A stretch of 64,000 nt of DNA from Xenopus tropicalis (Eukaryota; Chordata; Amphibia; Anura; Pipidae), in contig NC_030678.2 in NCBI RefSeq assembly GCF_000004195.4, positions 36,313,701 to 36,377,700 on the forward strand, written 5' to 3'. Position 1 is the stretch's first letter, and each line of letters begins with the position of its first letter. The position numbers were made by a program, and so were the translations under genes. Below, piece after piece: positions 1-13,444 of this stretch. The notes below the pieces were generated by a model that was not told the origin of the DNA, ran no database searches, and saw only the letters and a program-made list of their open reading frames with translations.

Positions 1-42
1 GGTTCCATACGATAATATAAGTGTGTGTGTGGCCAGCTTTAG
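1..42. mobile_element. Right end of a TAAAG-type palindromic MITE (family A), cut by window edge
   Basis: Ends GGCCAGCTTTAG after a stretch resembling TACGATATTATCAGTGCGTG. The same end is seen complete at 16820-16862, so this is the truncated terminus of the same family. Confidence 0.65.
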
Positions 43-71
43 TTACTGATTCTTTACATAAGAGACCACTC

Positions 72-270
72 GGATGTTGCTCCCTCAAAGCAGATGCTTG
101 ATTTTGAATTCCTGGCTTGGGGCGTTTTGGTTGCATAAAAATCATGTATACTGCCAAAAAGAGTCTGCCAGTCCACATTGGGGCTACCAAATAGCCAAGC
201 ACAACCCATATTTGTGCACCCCAAGAACTAAGTTTATGTTCTTGTTGCTCCCCAACTGTTTTTACATTTG
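72..270 (-). mobile_element. hAT-type MITE fragment (family B)
   Basis: Matches the interior of the copies at 38466-38759, 48752-49042 and 57257-57565. Shared motifs are GATGTTGCTCCC, GTCTGCCAGTCCACATTG and GTTGCTCCCCAACTG, in inverse orientation to the copy at 57257. Termini are eroded. Confidence 0.65.
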
Positions 271-1935
271 TATAGCCTGGACTCTGGCCTAGAGTCATCT
301 CATAATGTTGCCCCTTAATAAAGACTGTTTGGTACCTCAATTTCCCTGAGCCTAAGCTTAAAAAATAGAAAAATGTGGTCTACATGAGCAATTGGAAGAG
401 TTGTGGTGGTGGGGCTCCCTCAGTTTCATATGTACGACACATTTCTCTTTGACTTGTGACAGTGGCCATTAGGCAGAAGATAGTCCTCTTAATATCAGAC
501 TGGAAAAATGTATTGCACAGGGCATATTGTTTAGTGGCCATCTGGATAACAGAGCTTTATGAATATATTTATTCATGTACTTCCGTTCCCTTTAGAATCA
601 ACCATCTTTTTTTGCATTAGTGAACCAAATTTAGTTCAATTGTATTCTAAAGCATAAACCAGACTGCTCACTTCTATTTTGTAATGTCAGTAATACGTGA
701 TTAAAATACCAAACCAAACCACTTAAATGTATTTGGCATGTTTAATATCATTATACCTGTAATGTGTTTGAGAATATGATTGAATATAGAATTCTTTATG
801 TGCCGATGTAATTTTTTCCGGGCCTTTATGCATATGAATATGTCTAGAAAGGTTTAATTATATAGACATTAATTGCAGTAAAAGAGATTTCAACACTCAG
901 TGTCTCATATTTATATACTGAATGTGTGGACATATGTAGACTGGATGGGTGAGATTCCAGAAGAACATGTATAATGTTACATGTAAGTCAGTAAGGCCTG
1001 TTTTCAGCAGCTTAATTAAAATACATTCTATGGTGTTATTAAGTTTCAGATCTGTGTATAAGAAAATGCAATCAAGTTCTTAGATGGGAATTTATACACA
1101 TTGGCCATAAATCTCTGTCACTGGTCTAACCTGCCGACTGAAAGGTAACCAGTGCCCTTGGTGGTGTCTGATACTTGGCATATTTCATATAAGCCTTTGA
1201 GGGCCATAATGTCATTAGTACAGTTCTTGGGGGCTTTTGATGCTGCTATGTTGCCTATTGGGTGAAGCAGGAGTAAAAGAAAAACTTAAATGTCACAAAA
1301 CTGAGAAGTAATACGGGTATAATAGCTCGTCATATAACCAAGAGAGAATTTGAAGCTGATGATGACCTATAGTAGCTGCTACTAAGTACATCAGATCAGG
1401 TATGTTATTAAGAGTTGTTTTTGGTATTGATAACATAAATGATGAAATAGTACAGAGACGTTTTCTATTCCTTTTTCTCTCTAGCAACTACTAAATTACT
1501 CATAAAGAGAAAGAAAGTTTGTACACAAAGAGAAAATTACTCATGTATGCCTTTATTCCATCCTACATAGCCTCCTGCAAGCTGTTACTTACTCTGCGAC
1601 CTACTACTAATTTACAGACACCCCCCCCCTTCAATTTATATTAAACTCTGCTGCTAAACACTTCCTCCTCCTCCCTTCACTTAAGGAATAATCTGATCTC
1701 TGCTTCTATAATCTATATTACAGATCCCTGTAATGCAAAGAATATTTTACAAAATTCTTCTGGTAACTTTCAAAGCCCTTCACTCAGCTCACTAAATGTT
1801 TCACTTATGTCTCCATATGTTCCTGGTTATCTCTTCTGTTTCTATCGGAGCCACCACCTGGTCACACCACCCTTTTCCACTGACATCTCCCATTTTAACT
1901 CTTTATCTTGATACATCTTTAAATTCCAACTCTAA

Positions 1936-3224
1936 GGGGCTGATTTACTAACCCACGAATCCGAATGGGAAAAATTCAGATTGGAAAACGAACATTTTGC
2001 AACTTTTTCGTATTTTTTGCGATTTTTTCGTCGCTGTTACGACTTTTCGTAAATTGTCGCGACTTTTCCGTAGCCTTTACGACTAACGCGAATTGTCGTG
2101 ACTTTTTCGTAGCCGTTACGATTTGCTTGTATCTTGTCGCGACTTTTTCGTATTGAGCGCTCATAAACTGCGTGCAAAACTTTCAGACTTAGCATGATTT
2201 TGGAAGCCTCCCATAGGACTCAATGGCACTCTGCAGCTCCAACCCGGCCCAAGGAAAGTCTCCCATAGGGCTCAATGGCACTCTGCAGCTCCAACCTGGC
2301 CCAAGGAAAGTCTCCCATAGGGCTCAATGGCACTCTCCAGCTCCAACCTGGCCCAAGGAAAGTCTGCCATAGGGCTCAATGGCACTCTGCAGCTCCAACC
2401 TGGCCCAAGGAAAGTCTCCCATAGGGCTCAATGGCACTCTCCAGCTCCAACCCGGCCCAAGGAAAGTCTCCCATAGGGCTCAATGGCACTCTCCAGCTCC
2501 AACCCGGCCCAAGGAAAGTCTCCCATAGGGCTCAATGGCACTCTGCAGCTCCAACCTGGCCCAAGGAAAGTCTCCCATAGGGCTCAATGGCACTCTGCAG
2601 CTCCAACCTGGCCCAAGGAAAGCCTCCCATAGGGCTCAATGGCACTCTGCAGCTCCAACCTGGCCCAAGGAAAGTCTCCCATAGGACTCAATGGCACTCT
2701 GCAGCTCCAACCTGGCCCAAGGAAAGTCTCCCATAGGGCTCAATGGCACTCTGCAGCTCCAACCCGGCCCAAGGAAAGTCTCCCATAGGGCTCAATGGCA
2801 CTCTGCAGCTCCAACCCGGCCCAAGGAAAGTCTCCATAGGGCTCAATGGCACTCTGCAGCTCCAACCCGGCCCAAGGAAAGTCTCCCATAGGGCTCAATG
2901 GCACTCTGCAGCTCCAACCTGGCCCAAGGAAAGTCTCCCATAGGGCTCAATGGCACTCTGCAGCTCCAACCTGGCCCAAGGAAAGTCTCCCATAGGGCTC
3001 AATGGCACTCTGCAGCTCCAACCTGGCCCAAGGAAAGTCTCCCATAGGGCTCAATGGCACTCGGCGCGAAGGCTTTCGTACTTGGCGCGACATTTTGCGA
3101 AACAGTCGTAGCGGCTACGAAAAAGTCGCAACAATTTACAAAAAAAAATCGCAAAATACCGATCATTACGAAAAAAATGCATTTGGACGCCTTCGGACCG
3201 TTCGTGGATTAGTAAATCAGCCCC
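1936..3224. mobile_element. Palindromic MITE (family J) carrying an internal 52-bp tandem array
   Basis: The ends are inverted repeats: GGGGCTGATTTACTAACCCA on the left, with the complement of GATTAGTAAATCAGCCCC on the right. The 3-bp direct repeat TAA flanks both sides (1933-1935 and 3225-3227). The arms consist of CG-containing runs such as ACTTTTTCGTA with T-rich spacers. Two array-free relatives lie at 50961-51361 and 52951-53368. The element is 1,289 bp because of the array at 2208-3062; relatives without it are about 400 bp. A 3-bp target duplication suggests PIF/Harbinger-like mobilisation, but no transposase is present. Confidence 0.8.
2208..3062. repeat. 52-bp tandem array, about 16.4 copies
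   Basis: The unit begins CTCCCATAGGGCTCAATGGC, continues ACTCTGCAGCTCCAACC and ends TGGCCCAAGGAAAGT. Sixteen full units can be counted by their CTCCAAC core. Variants include CTCCAG for CTGCAG, CCCGG for CCTGG, GCCATAG for CCCATAG, and one 51-bp unit near 2832 that lacks a C. Because 52 is not a multiple of three, the short open frames in it are by-products and not genes. Confidence 0.95.
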
Positions 3225-3328
3225 TAAGTTCCTCCATAAGGAAAATTATTAAATCTGCCTCCTCTTGTATTGTAAAAATGGGCAGTGCTGTGTATACAAG
3301 TTCTGCCATATAAAAAAATATATTTAGG

Positions 3329-3616
3329 ACGCGTTATACAGAATGCTCGGGACCAAGGGTATTCCAGATAAGGGGTCTTTCCATAATTTGGATCTCCGTA
3401 CCTTAAGTCTACTAAAAAATCAATAAAACATTAATTAAACCCAATAGGATTGTTTTGCATCCAGTAGGGATTATTTATATCTTAGTTGGGATCAAGTACA
3501 AAGCACTGTTTTATTATTACGGAGAAAAAGGAAATCAGTTTTAAAATTCTGAATTATTTCATTAAAATGGTGTCTATGGGAGACTCTTCGTATAAGAGAC
3601 TCTTCCCATACCTGTA
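3329..3616 (+). mobile_element. Palindromic MITE (family C)
   Basis: Shares CAGAATGCTCGGGACCAAGG, TTAATTAAACCCAATAGGAT and AGAAAAAGGAAATCAG in the same order with 37557-37870 and 60179-60501. The consensus ends are ACAGGTATGGGACC and its complement; here both are mutated. Confidence 0.75.
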
Positions 3617-3723
3617 CATACATTTTTGTAGTCTAAACTTTTTGTTTAGTTAGTGAATTAGTGAGTGTTATTTTTCTCTTATAATTTCATCACAAACCTT
3701 AAACCCCCATATGTTATATTTGC

Positions 3724-3826
3724 CCAGGTGCAGTAACCCGAAGCAACCATTTGGATGCATGCTTTTAACCAGGTGACCATTAAATGCTACCTGCTTATTG
3801 GTTGCTATAGGTTACTGCATTGGACA
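3724..3826. mobile_element. Short palindromic MITE (family K)
   Basis: Left end CAGGTGCAGTAACCCGAAGC is the inverse of right end TTGCTATAGGTTACTGCATTG. The interior has a TTATTGGTTGCTATAGG motif shared with 45263-45350. Confidence 0.55.
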
Positions 3827-4606
3827 CACTTAGTACACATTTATTAAGACATGGGGATTGCAAAAATACTAAGGGTGCAAGAGCACACCCCTTAGTGTTC
3901 ATGCAAAGAACACTTCTGCTCCTGGTCTTACTGCACTCTGCATCTTGTGCTGGATAAGAAATCCATGCGAGGTACAGTGAGCAGCACCAGTGGATGCAGG
4001 CCAACTCTGTTCTTACCTTTAGCCATAGGTGGGGGGTGCTTGGGGTGGTAGACTGATGTGTCTCCCTTTCCATCATGAATACAGTGCAGCCAAACTCAGT
4101 GCTGTATTCATGCAGCTTGTGGCAATTCATGCTGGGAAGAAGGCAGTGCAAAAAAATGAGAAAAAAATGCATAATTTTTTTGGAACTTTACACTGCCTTC
4201 AGGTTTGTAAAATACCCCAAATGTCTTTAATTACATAACACCTCAAGTGTCTTCCATTTTATATACTTGCAATAACCTCTTAAGAAGGGGCCCCGTAATA
4301 GAATGAGGCAGGATTTAGGGAACTGATTACGGTGGGGGCAGATACAGCTTCCACAAAGAAGCCTTCAGCGGCTTATTGTTATTATGTAACAAGAGACTAA
4401 GTTATGTTATTTAATGACATTAATATGTTATTGTTACACAAATTTGATACTGTTGCAAATAAACGGGCTGCTGCCTTTTCTATCCAAAAAGGTTGTCGTG
4501 TGAGTGTCTATGGTAGGTGCAAAGAGGTAAGCATAATGGTGAGGGGTTATTAGAGAGGGCCACAGAATTGACGCTGCCCTTATCAAGTGATTTACAATGT
4601 TATGGT

Positions 4607-4806
4607 TGAGGGCACGCAGAATGTTTGCTCCACTGCTCTCAGAAGTGGATCCGCTCCCTTATGCACCTTAGTAAAACTACATTGACAAGTACAGCCTTGG
4701 CAACATGAAGCAGGGATTGCAGGGATTGATCCGCAGTGCATATACTAAAGTGTGTAACGGAGTGGATCCACTTCTGTCAGCCTGCAAACGCTCCCTGCGC
4801 CCTCAG
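4607..4806. mobile_element. MITE with about 50-bp terminal inverted repeats
   Basis: Left arm GAGGGCACGCAGAATGTTTG, then AGAAGTGGATCCGCTCCC. The complement of the right arm reads CTGAGGGCGCAGGGAGCGTT, then AGAAGTGGATCCACTCCG. About 100 bases separate the arms. Single copy in this window. Confidence 0.65.
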
Positions 4807-6248
4807 CCTTACGAATAGAGAGGACATGATACCCGGAGAGAAAGTCACATATTATATCTTCATCAAAGTGCTTTTATTGCAGGGATACCTTCAACTAAAT
4901 GTTTGGGCCTAACAGCCTTCTTCAGGTGAAGCAGCCTTACTATGTGATTAGCCAGTTAGGGCTGTAAAGAGACAAAGTTCCATCATGCTCAGCCCCCTGT
5001 GTAATAAAAGTGTTGATAATATGGTTAAAACTTTCCAAAAGAGTAACATGAGGACGACCGATAATGTCAGCAAGATATTACTTTATAAAGCATGGCTACA
5101 GCCCACTATATTTTGGTTTAAGCTTTGGAACAACGTTTCTAAAACATGGATTTTGTGATGTGTATCTGTTGTAAAGCAGTGTATTTCCAAATATTTTTCT
5201 GTGCTGGTCGGCTGGAACTTGTTAGTGGTGTGTGTATATTTTGCAGCTAAGAGACAGAGCCCTGACAGTTCTACATCAACAACAGCTGTAAACACAGCTC
5301 ATTGGCATTGATCACCGAATGACAGTAATACAGCCTGGATTCGCACTGTGGAACATCAACATTTTCATGAAAGTCAGTTCATTATCTTGCCTGTTTGTTT
5401 GCTTTGGGCTCGTCTGAGTGCAAAACTTTCCGTTCTTGTCTTTTTTTAGGCAAAACAATCTATTTTTAAATCTGCGTTTAGACAGAAGAGAACTAAATGG
5501 GTCTTGATGCATTGTTCTTCAGCTCTGTTCATAATTGCTGGGTATCTAGTAACCTCATCAGCTTGATGGTACCTGCTAGCATAGATGAGAACATGTTCGG
5601 TTCGGTTATTAAAAAGCAGACTTTAAAATAACTAGTTATTTGCTGTATGTGTTTGTGTAGGTGGAAGTGATTTCTACATGCTAAGCTTTGGATACAAATT
5701 GTTCTGTGACGGCTGACATGGCTCATGTATTATTTTTCAGTGCAGCGCCAGGTGCTAAAATGGTAATAGAATAGTTACCATTTAAATGCCAGTCCTTCTG
5801 CCTATTTAGGCTGGCACCCTCTTCACAAGGGAGAAGTGGCATTAGTGCTCCCCTGTCCTACTTGCATGCTGTCCTTTATGTTATATCCACATGTTGTGCA
5901 CAATTCAGTAACCTGCAAAAGAAATTTGTGCCAATTATACCTAATTTCCTGAATCAGTAACCATTGATTTAACTTAATAATCACAATTGGCAATTTTGCT
6001 AGAAAGGAACCCAGGCTATATGCAGGCCCAGTCAATAAACTTTTCATCTACAGCTTGTTAGGCATTTAATTCCATGGCTTGACTGCCTTTTGCTATAATG
6101 AGATATGTCCTATTCTAGTGGAATATCTTGCCTTCCAGTTTCTGTAAATGTTCCCTTGTCATCTGTACAAATCTTTGTATTGAGCTTGTATCCTTAGTGC
6201 CAGATCTAGCAAATGTCCCTTTTGGCAGGTTAAAAACAAAAACTCTAA

Positions 6249-6522
6249 GGGCAGTGACACACGGGGAGATTACTCGACGTGCAACAAATCTCCCCGAAAT
6301 GCCATCCCACTGGCTAGAATGTAAATCGCCGGTGGGATGGCATACGCGGCGCTGCAATTTGCCAAAGTCGTGGAAGTTGCCCTGAGAGGAAACTCAGCAA
6401 ATCACGCCGCCGCATATGCCATCCCACCGGCGATTTACATTCTAGCCGGTGGGATGGCATTTCGGGGAGATTACCTGCGACAAGGAAGATTTAGCGACTA
6501 ATCTCCCTGAGTGTCACAGCCC
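6249..6522. mobile_element. GC-rich palindromic MITE with nested internal palindrome
   Basis: Ends GGGCAGTGACACACGGGGAG and the complement of CTCCCTGAGTGTCACAGCCC, flanked by TAA on both sides (6246-6248, 6523-6525). The arms contain ATGCCATCCCACTGGCTAGA and its inverse, each itself holding a CGCC/GGCG-centred palindrome. This is the same 3-bp target class as families D and J. Confidence 0.8.
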
Positions 6523-8361
6523 TAAGCAATATTTAATTTCTTGGTAGCTCAAGGCTTAAGGCTCAAGTCTGTAGGATCAGCAATAGCCTCAAAAATGGAT
6601 GCAGAGCTGAGCCCAATGATACAACATGCACAGAGTGCTTGCACCTATTTGTAATGATCTACATTGGATTTATGTGACATTTGCTGGCTTCACAAAAATT
6701 GAAAGCTCCATTGCACTGGAATTTATGTGAAATAATGCCGCATCTTGGGAACAAACATGGTGAACTTTCTTCTTGTCTGCATGTTTAGAAAATATCAGGC
6801 AATGAGATTTTTACACATACATTTACTGCTTATATTCTTTCTATATATAAATGATGATAAAGAAACAACAGGATAACTTTAAAGAGGACCCTGCCGAGAG
6901 TACCTTACATTTCTATAATTCACAATTTACAACAGAATTCAGTACTGTCAAGGTCTTATGCTATTCCCCTATACAAACAAATGGGGAAACCCAGGGAGCT
7001 GTCCCTAATATGAGAAGCACCATTTGCAACCCCCATGGACTCTTTACAATGCAGTGATATTATAGCACAACAGGCCATGGTAACAGCAAATTTTAGTGCC
7101 AGAATGCTCACTTGAGCACTTTTGCCCCAGGTCCTCATGTGTGTCTAGAATGGCACTTTTATTTCAACAGTATTGGAAGCCATGATAGACAGACAGGGGT
7201 ATTTCGACTTCTGCTGTGCATCCCCAGAGGGAAGAGGTGGCCAAATTGCCCCATCTTCTATTCCCCTGAGGTCCATGACACGCCAGATATTTGCATATAC
7301 ATACAGTACATATAAGGTAAAAACACATTTTTTTCAAATGCCTCTATATTCCAGAGACCCTTCATGGGATTCATCAGGGATTTGTTGGTATGAGCCTTAA
7401 GCTTGGGACAGTACTTGGTAATTACTGATACATATGTGCTCATATACTTATGTAATAGAGTACATTGAGCTCTGATAAGCTCTGATAAGTAATACAACAT
7501 TGAGCCTTTTCAGTTTAACTTCCAAGAATGTGAATGAATAGCACAGACTGCAATATAATTTAGAGCAAATAGCTTCAAGTAATTAAAGGAGCCCTTAAGT
7601 GCTCTATAAATTGCCAAACATAATTGTTATGTGAATTTAGCTGGTGGGCCTGTTAGAGATAGTGGTCAGAGTAATTAACAACAGAGATGCTTACATTATA
7701 CCTACCCTCAGCATTTCTAATTATGTGTTAGCAGAGGCAAACACAATCGTAATTTAGGGATTCACCCTTTCGTTACAAAACAGACAAATGGGAAAAAAAT
7801 AAAAGGCATTATTTATGCCAAAGAAAGCTTTATCTGTCATTTACAATGTGAATAAATAAGGAAGCATATGGCAAGAAAGCTATTACAGCTTGAAATGAAG
7901 CAGTCTGATAAGCCTTTGGCAAGGATAAAAATGTAATATATACATTTCTTGTAAACAGACATTATAGGCATTTGATAGGATTATGTCATCTAGTTGTACC
8001 CTGCAATGTTGTATATTCAGTTTCTGATTATGGATGAAGCATTTTATTTACAAACACTGTGTGGAAAATATATCTAACTTGTAACGTTTACAAGACATAT
8101 ATACACATATGTGCGTATGGAATATGAGATGAAGGTCATGTGACATGGCCAAAGCATTGAATTTAATTAAAACATACTAAGCCAGTATGTCCCATCGATT
8201 GCAAAGCAGTTTTTCTCAATAATAATAATTTTATAAGCACATGGGTATCTTGGTAGTGTTGTTAAAAGGGCACCCTCTCCGAACAGATTATTTTTAAATG
8301 GCCTATACCTTGGATCAATAAGCCCATAGGCTAATGACTGGATTACAATAGGGGCCTATAG

Positions 8362-8520
8362 ACAGGGTCGGACTGACCCACTGGTACACCAGGTAAAATG
8401 TCTCTTCCCTGTTATCACTTGCAGGTGGTGGGGAGAGAGAAGGGATGTGCAGTAGGGAGGCTGGTACTGGTGCTTGGGCTTGTTCAGTGGCATCTGGTGG
8501 GGGGCCCCCAGCCCAAGTTT
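8362..8520 (+). mobile_element. Possible hAT-type MITE fragment (family E left end)
   Basis: GGGTCGGACTGACCCACTGG resembles the CAGTGTCGGACTGG terminus seen at 21853 and 49355. The matching right end is not evident, so boundaries are uncertain. Confidence 0.4.
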
Positions 8521-10996
8521 TTTTTAGATCTTATGGTACCATGGTACATCCAAAAACATGTATGGAGATCTGCCAGGAAAGGACTGTATCAATGCCCTGT
8601 TGAAGTCCTTTGTTGTGTTGGCCCTATACATTGGCCAGTATTCTAATGGCTGAGTGGGTCAGATATTGCTAAGCAATATTTCTCTTAAATAACATAATTT
8701 TATAAAAATGTGTTTTATTTGATGGAAGATTTTATATGATACATCTATAGGCCTTTTTGTTAAATATGACATTATTAACTGTGCTTTGGTAGTATATATC
8801 TTTGATTAGTATTTCAATCACAAAATCGATATTTATACTGGCCATGTGATTATCTGCAAGAAGAATCTCATAGAATACACATAGAATTTTTATGACCACT
8901 TTACGACTTGCAATCAGCTGTCTGCATGATCTGACCTTTGCCTCTGGCCGGCAATACTGACAACAAATATCCTTTCAAACCATCATATTGCAATTTATAT
9001 TTCTATACTTTTACCAGATCAATCATTAATTAGCAATCATTGCAAAATACTCCAATACCTAATACCTGTTTGGTGGAGGGATTATAGCAGCAAATATTCT
9101 TCTGGTCTCAGGGCACAATTTAATTGCCATATAACACAAAATGTTAGGTCGTTTTTTTTCAGGGTTGTTTGCCTTGACATAGGCATCCTTCATAGGCATC
9201 AGTTAAACTGCACAGGTTTTTTTTGACCACTGGGCATTCTGTTGTACTGACATCTATGGAAATATCCATGCCAAGGCATGCATTTCGGTACTTCCCACTT
9301 ATATGGATAAATATAGATATGCAAAGAAAGAATTCTGCGTGCATTGGAAGAATCATGGTGTTATATTTTATTGTCAAGTTAAGGTATAATAAGCAACAAG
9401 TCAATGAAATCTAATGCCAAAGGCCTAGGTGCACAACTTGGTGTCCCTAGTAATCAACATTTCCTTTCTCCTATATCTGCCCTTGTTGCTTAACCCCTTA
9501 TTCTCAGACCATGAAAGACCATTTGATAAAAAGATTTACATTCTTGCAGTGTTTGGTCCCTTCAGAACCCCCACCTTTAGGTGGTCTTGTAGTGCTAAAC
9601 ATAAACCACTGATTGGGCTAGATATTACCATATAAAGTTCCATATGATTTTTTCCATATGATATTATTCCTCTTACAGTTTAACTGAAATGGTGTTTGAT
9701 TGTTTTAAGTATTTCTCCTTCTGTTTGAAAACACCCAGCCTTTATTTTTCCAGCTACAGTAGTCCTGACGCTACATCAGGCTGTGCTCCAGCAGTACAAC
9801 ACTGTGGGTGGGAGGAAATATAGTAGATTCCCCAATAGAAAGAATTGCTTGTCACAAATAATGTTCGATTTATGATTTGGAGCAGTCCGTACTTGTGGGG
9901 TTAAGGGTTAGGGACACAGGATAAATATGTGGTCAAGGACTGTAAAAATGTTAGTGGAGTTTTCAAATGGAATTTCAAATTGAGCTATAAAAGGGAGAGG
10001 CAGTGGTGCTCTTTGAGGTTGGAGGTCGTCAGACCACTTTGCATTATACAGAATGCCCATCTGGGATTAGGGAAGACACAAAAGAATCATTTACAGCTTT
10101 AAGTAGGAACAGGCTATTTTTAGCTTTCTTATTTACAGATAACTTTAATGAGATGGGTAAAAGTGATACCTTAAGGGATTGGATGGCATATTCGACGTCC
10201 CCTGCAGATTGTGTGCGTGAGTTCTATATTTGTGCAGTGCAAGTTCCTAGTTGCCCACATTTCAACACAAAATCCCAGGACATTTAATGCTGCCATCCTG
10301 ATCTTCTGTGGTCCTTCAAAATCAAATCCACTCATGTACAAATCTCATTTTAGGGAACCCCCTAACCCTTTTGCTGTATTGCCCTGTCAGATTCAGAATA
10401 TTTGTCAGGTATGACAATTTTATGATAAAAGATTTTAAAATATCAATTCATTTTTCTATATATACGTGGTAGAGATCCTTACAGCAGCGTGACTACTCTG
10501 GGCCAGGCCCCTCTGCAAAAAAATCTTTGGAGGGGCCTGGTGCAGAGTAGCAAACCCTACCAGCCCCTGATGGAAGCAGACTCTGTGGTCCGGGCCTCCC
10601 TGCGACTGGGGGGGGGGGCAAATGTGCATCCATTCTGACACATAACTATGGTGTTGTCCATAATTTCTTTCTGGGGTGTAGCAAAACATGGACACCAGGA
10701 TTTTAATTTGGGATTTGACCAAAATACAGGGTATTCTGCAAGATAATATGGTCAAAATGTAAGACATTTTTTTTTAAATTGGGAAAAAACAACTTACTCA
10801 GAAAAGACTTCATACTGAATTTCAAGGGAATATTATCCCAAATATTGAAGAAGAGATTATAAGGAGAGGCTATTATTATGCAACAAGCTGGTTTCTCCAC
10901 CAACAGACAAATGTTGCACACTCCTTGTTGAGTATAATGGACTCGGCTACCCCAGTGTACAGATAAATAGTACAGCTAATCAGTTGTTAGCATTTA

Positions 10997-11191
10997 GGAT
11001 GAAGACACATGGAACTACATAGTAGCAGCTACTTGTCACAGCTATTAAACGCCAGAAAATACCCTGCCATAGACAATAATGAGAATTGCCTCTGCTAAAA
11101 CACACATAGAGACAATTATCAGTAAATGATCAACACTATTTTTGTAGCCGTGACAAGTAACTATTACTAGTAGCTCCATGTGTCTTCACCC
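10997..11191. mobile_element. Palindromic MITE (family D)
   Basis: Left end GGATGAAGACACATGGA and right end TCCATGTGTCTTCACCC are inverted repeats, flanked by the direct repeat TTA (10994-10996, 11192-11194). The interior motif AAAACACACATAGAGACAAT is shared, in inverse, with 16863-17068. Confidence 0.8.
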
Positions 11192-13444
11192 TTATCAGTT
11201 TGGTGCCTGATTAATGCAAATTAACCAAGTTACTGATCTGTGAAACCTTTAGAAACCATAGATCAGATGAATTAAAGAATATATAGTCCACAGTTTCTTT
11301 AAAAGAAAGAAGAGGAACAATTAGAAGGCTACAGATGTATGGATCAAGCTTCTGCGACAACCTAAGACATTAAACTAAGAATACTCTAAAATGTGTTTTA
11401 CTGTAATAATCCTTTGCAGTGTAAAATGTTTTTGTAGAATCTAAATACAGAGTTTATTTGTATAACTAAGTTAAGTGTACGCTGTTTAGTTAATAATTTT
11501 TTTGTAAACGAATGGACTGTGTAGATAGAAAACACATGCTGGATAAGTTTTGATTGGCTAGTGTGTGCCTGTCAGTTCATAGGGGTGCTTTCCAGCTGCT
11601 GTTGTGTTTCTAAAATAGAAAGGTTATTGGTTGATTGGGACATGATTGGATTTGAATTAGGTGGATTGTTTGGTATTATTTATTAGGCAGCCAATGAAGG
11701 CCCCTGGCTAATTCAGTATGTGTTACTGCAAACTTGAGAGGCTGGATATGTTATTGTAGATATGGGCCTTGTAATCTCCATGTACAGATAAAAACTTGTG
11801 CATCTCAGGATGTGGTGTCTTGTGAAGAGCATCATGGAAGAAAGCTGTAGAAAGCACCCGCTATAGTTTGTCATAGACCTAATCTGGTGTTACAGAAATC
11901 TGATGAAGTAGTGAAGGACTTTCACATGGTAGGAAACCAGAGAGGGGTCTTGGCGATTGCTGTGGACTACTGTAGCCTCTGAAATCATTTTAGTTAAGGT
12001 TATCTTTTTATAGAACTGTACATCAGCATTAGGCAAGTGTTAGACAATGTGTTGATGTACTGTTAAATGTTTCCATGTGAACATCATTAGACTGGAATGT
12101 ACTTCGCAATGAAATGTTCCTGGTTGCTAATAAAAAGCTGTCAGTAGGATACAAACCTAATGATATTTGGTACAAACCTTAGTCTACTCTCCCAACACAC
12201 ATTTACTGTAGATTCATACGTCTATCCAAAAACAAAAGATGGTTTATTAGTTTTTTTCTCCATGGTATAGTAAATAGTTGATATCAGTGTAAGTCAAAAG
12301 GAGTCCAAACTTGTAGTCATCTGCATTTAAAGTTCTGGACAGTTGAACGTACCACGTTTTTTGTCCATAATTGATGCATTTTATTTTATGTTTTTTGAAT
12401 TTGAATAGGGAACTTAGGGTTCTGTTTTGGTGTGGCATTTAGCCTAATCATTTTTAGAGGATAAATGTTATATGTTGATTCAGAATCTCTTTGTGGAACA
12501 CTTGGGGCTGGTCAGTGGAGGATGATAAAGTTACCCGGCAGTATTGTTTTGAAATATCCTAAAAGGTGGTTTAATCAAAAAGCACTTTCAAAATTCATGG
12601 AATGGTGCCCAGAGATCTAAATCTTACAGTGTATGGGTATCTTAGGGGGTTTTTGTAGTAACCAGGACAAAGCTGCCATGTTCCTTATAGCAACAGATAG
12701 ATTATACTGGTTATGATTTACTTGTTTACTTAACTCTTTATGGTATCTACTGGATTGAAACATGGATTGAAAGTCCTCTATTGTAGGCAGCTGTTTGAGC
12801 AATGCCAATAGCGCAAGGTGCTGGCAACTAGGGGATGATCTCTAAACCCTTAAAAGGAAATTCATATAAAAATGTTCATATGACACTCATTTAGTATACA
12901 GTATAAGGGTTAAGAATGTATGAACTCTATATAATATGCTGTATATATATATGCCTGTGTTTATTGCATGACCATCAGGGGAAACAGCTATCTTCCAAAC
13001 CTATCTGGTAGTATATAAATGCAGTGTAGACATTACCAGGCCTTTTTATTCCTTTATTTACAGCCAAGCTTTTATATTTCCAGAGTTTGAAATATGCCTA
13101 GTAAGCAGTAATTTAGGTTTGCTATCTGCATGTGAATGATAGAGGTAGAATTGTTGCCTATCTTAGCTTTTAAGGCCATCGTACAGATAAACAGTTCGGT
13201 ACTGTATATTCCCCCTGAATCTAATATCATGTAGGACTTCAAATAATGGACCAGGTTCTGTTTGATGAGAAAACCTTATTGGAATTTTGGAATTGAATTT
13301 TCTTGTTGAATTGAACTAGAAAATATATTTTTCTCATTAAACTGAATTTGGCCCTTTGTCTTACAGTAAGGGTTGGAAATAAATGAAATGACTGCTTTAA
13401 TAGAGTCTACATGGACTATAGTAAAAATATTTAAGCTTATTTAG

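Noticed and set aside
2691..3313. Overlapping short open frames with repeated peptide ALCSSNLAQGKSPIGLNG
   Set aside because: Produced by the 52-bp array; the unit is not a multiple of three, so the frame cycles and no conserved protein is encoded.
10003..10287. 94-codon frame outside known repeats
   Set aside because: No recognisable domain, no homologue recognised, and it lies in an intron; length is within chance expectation for this window.
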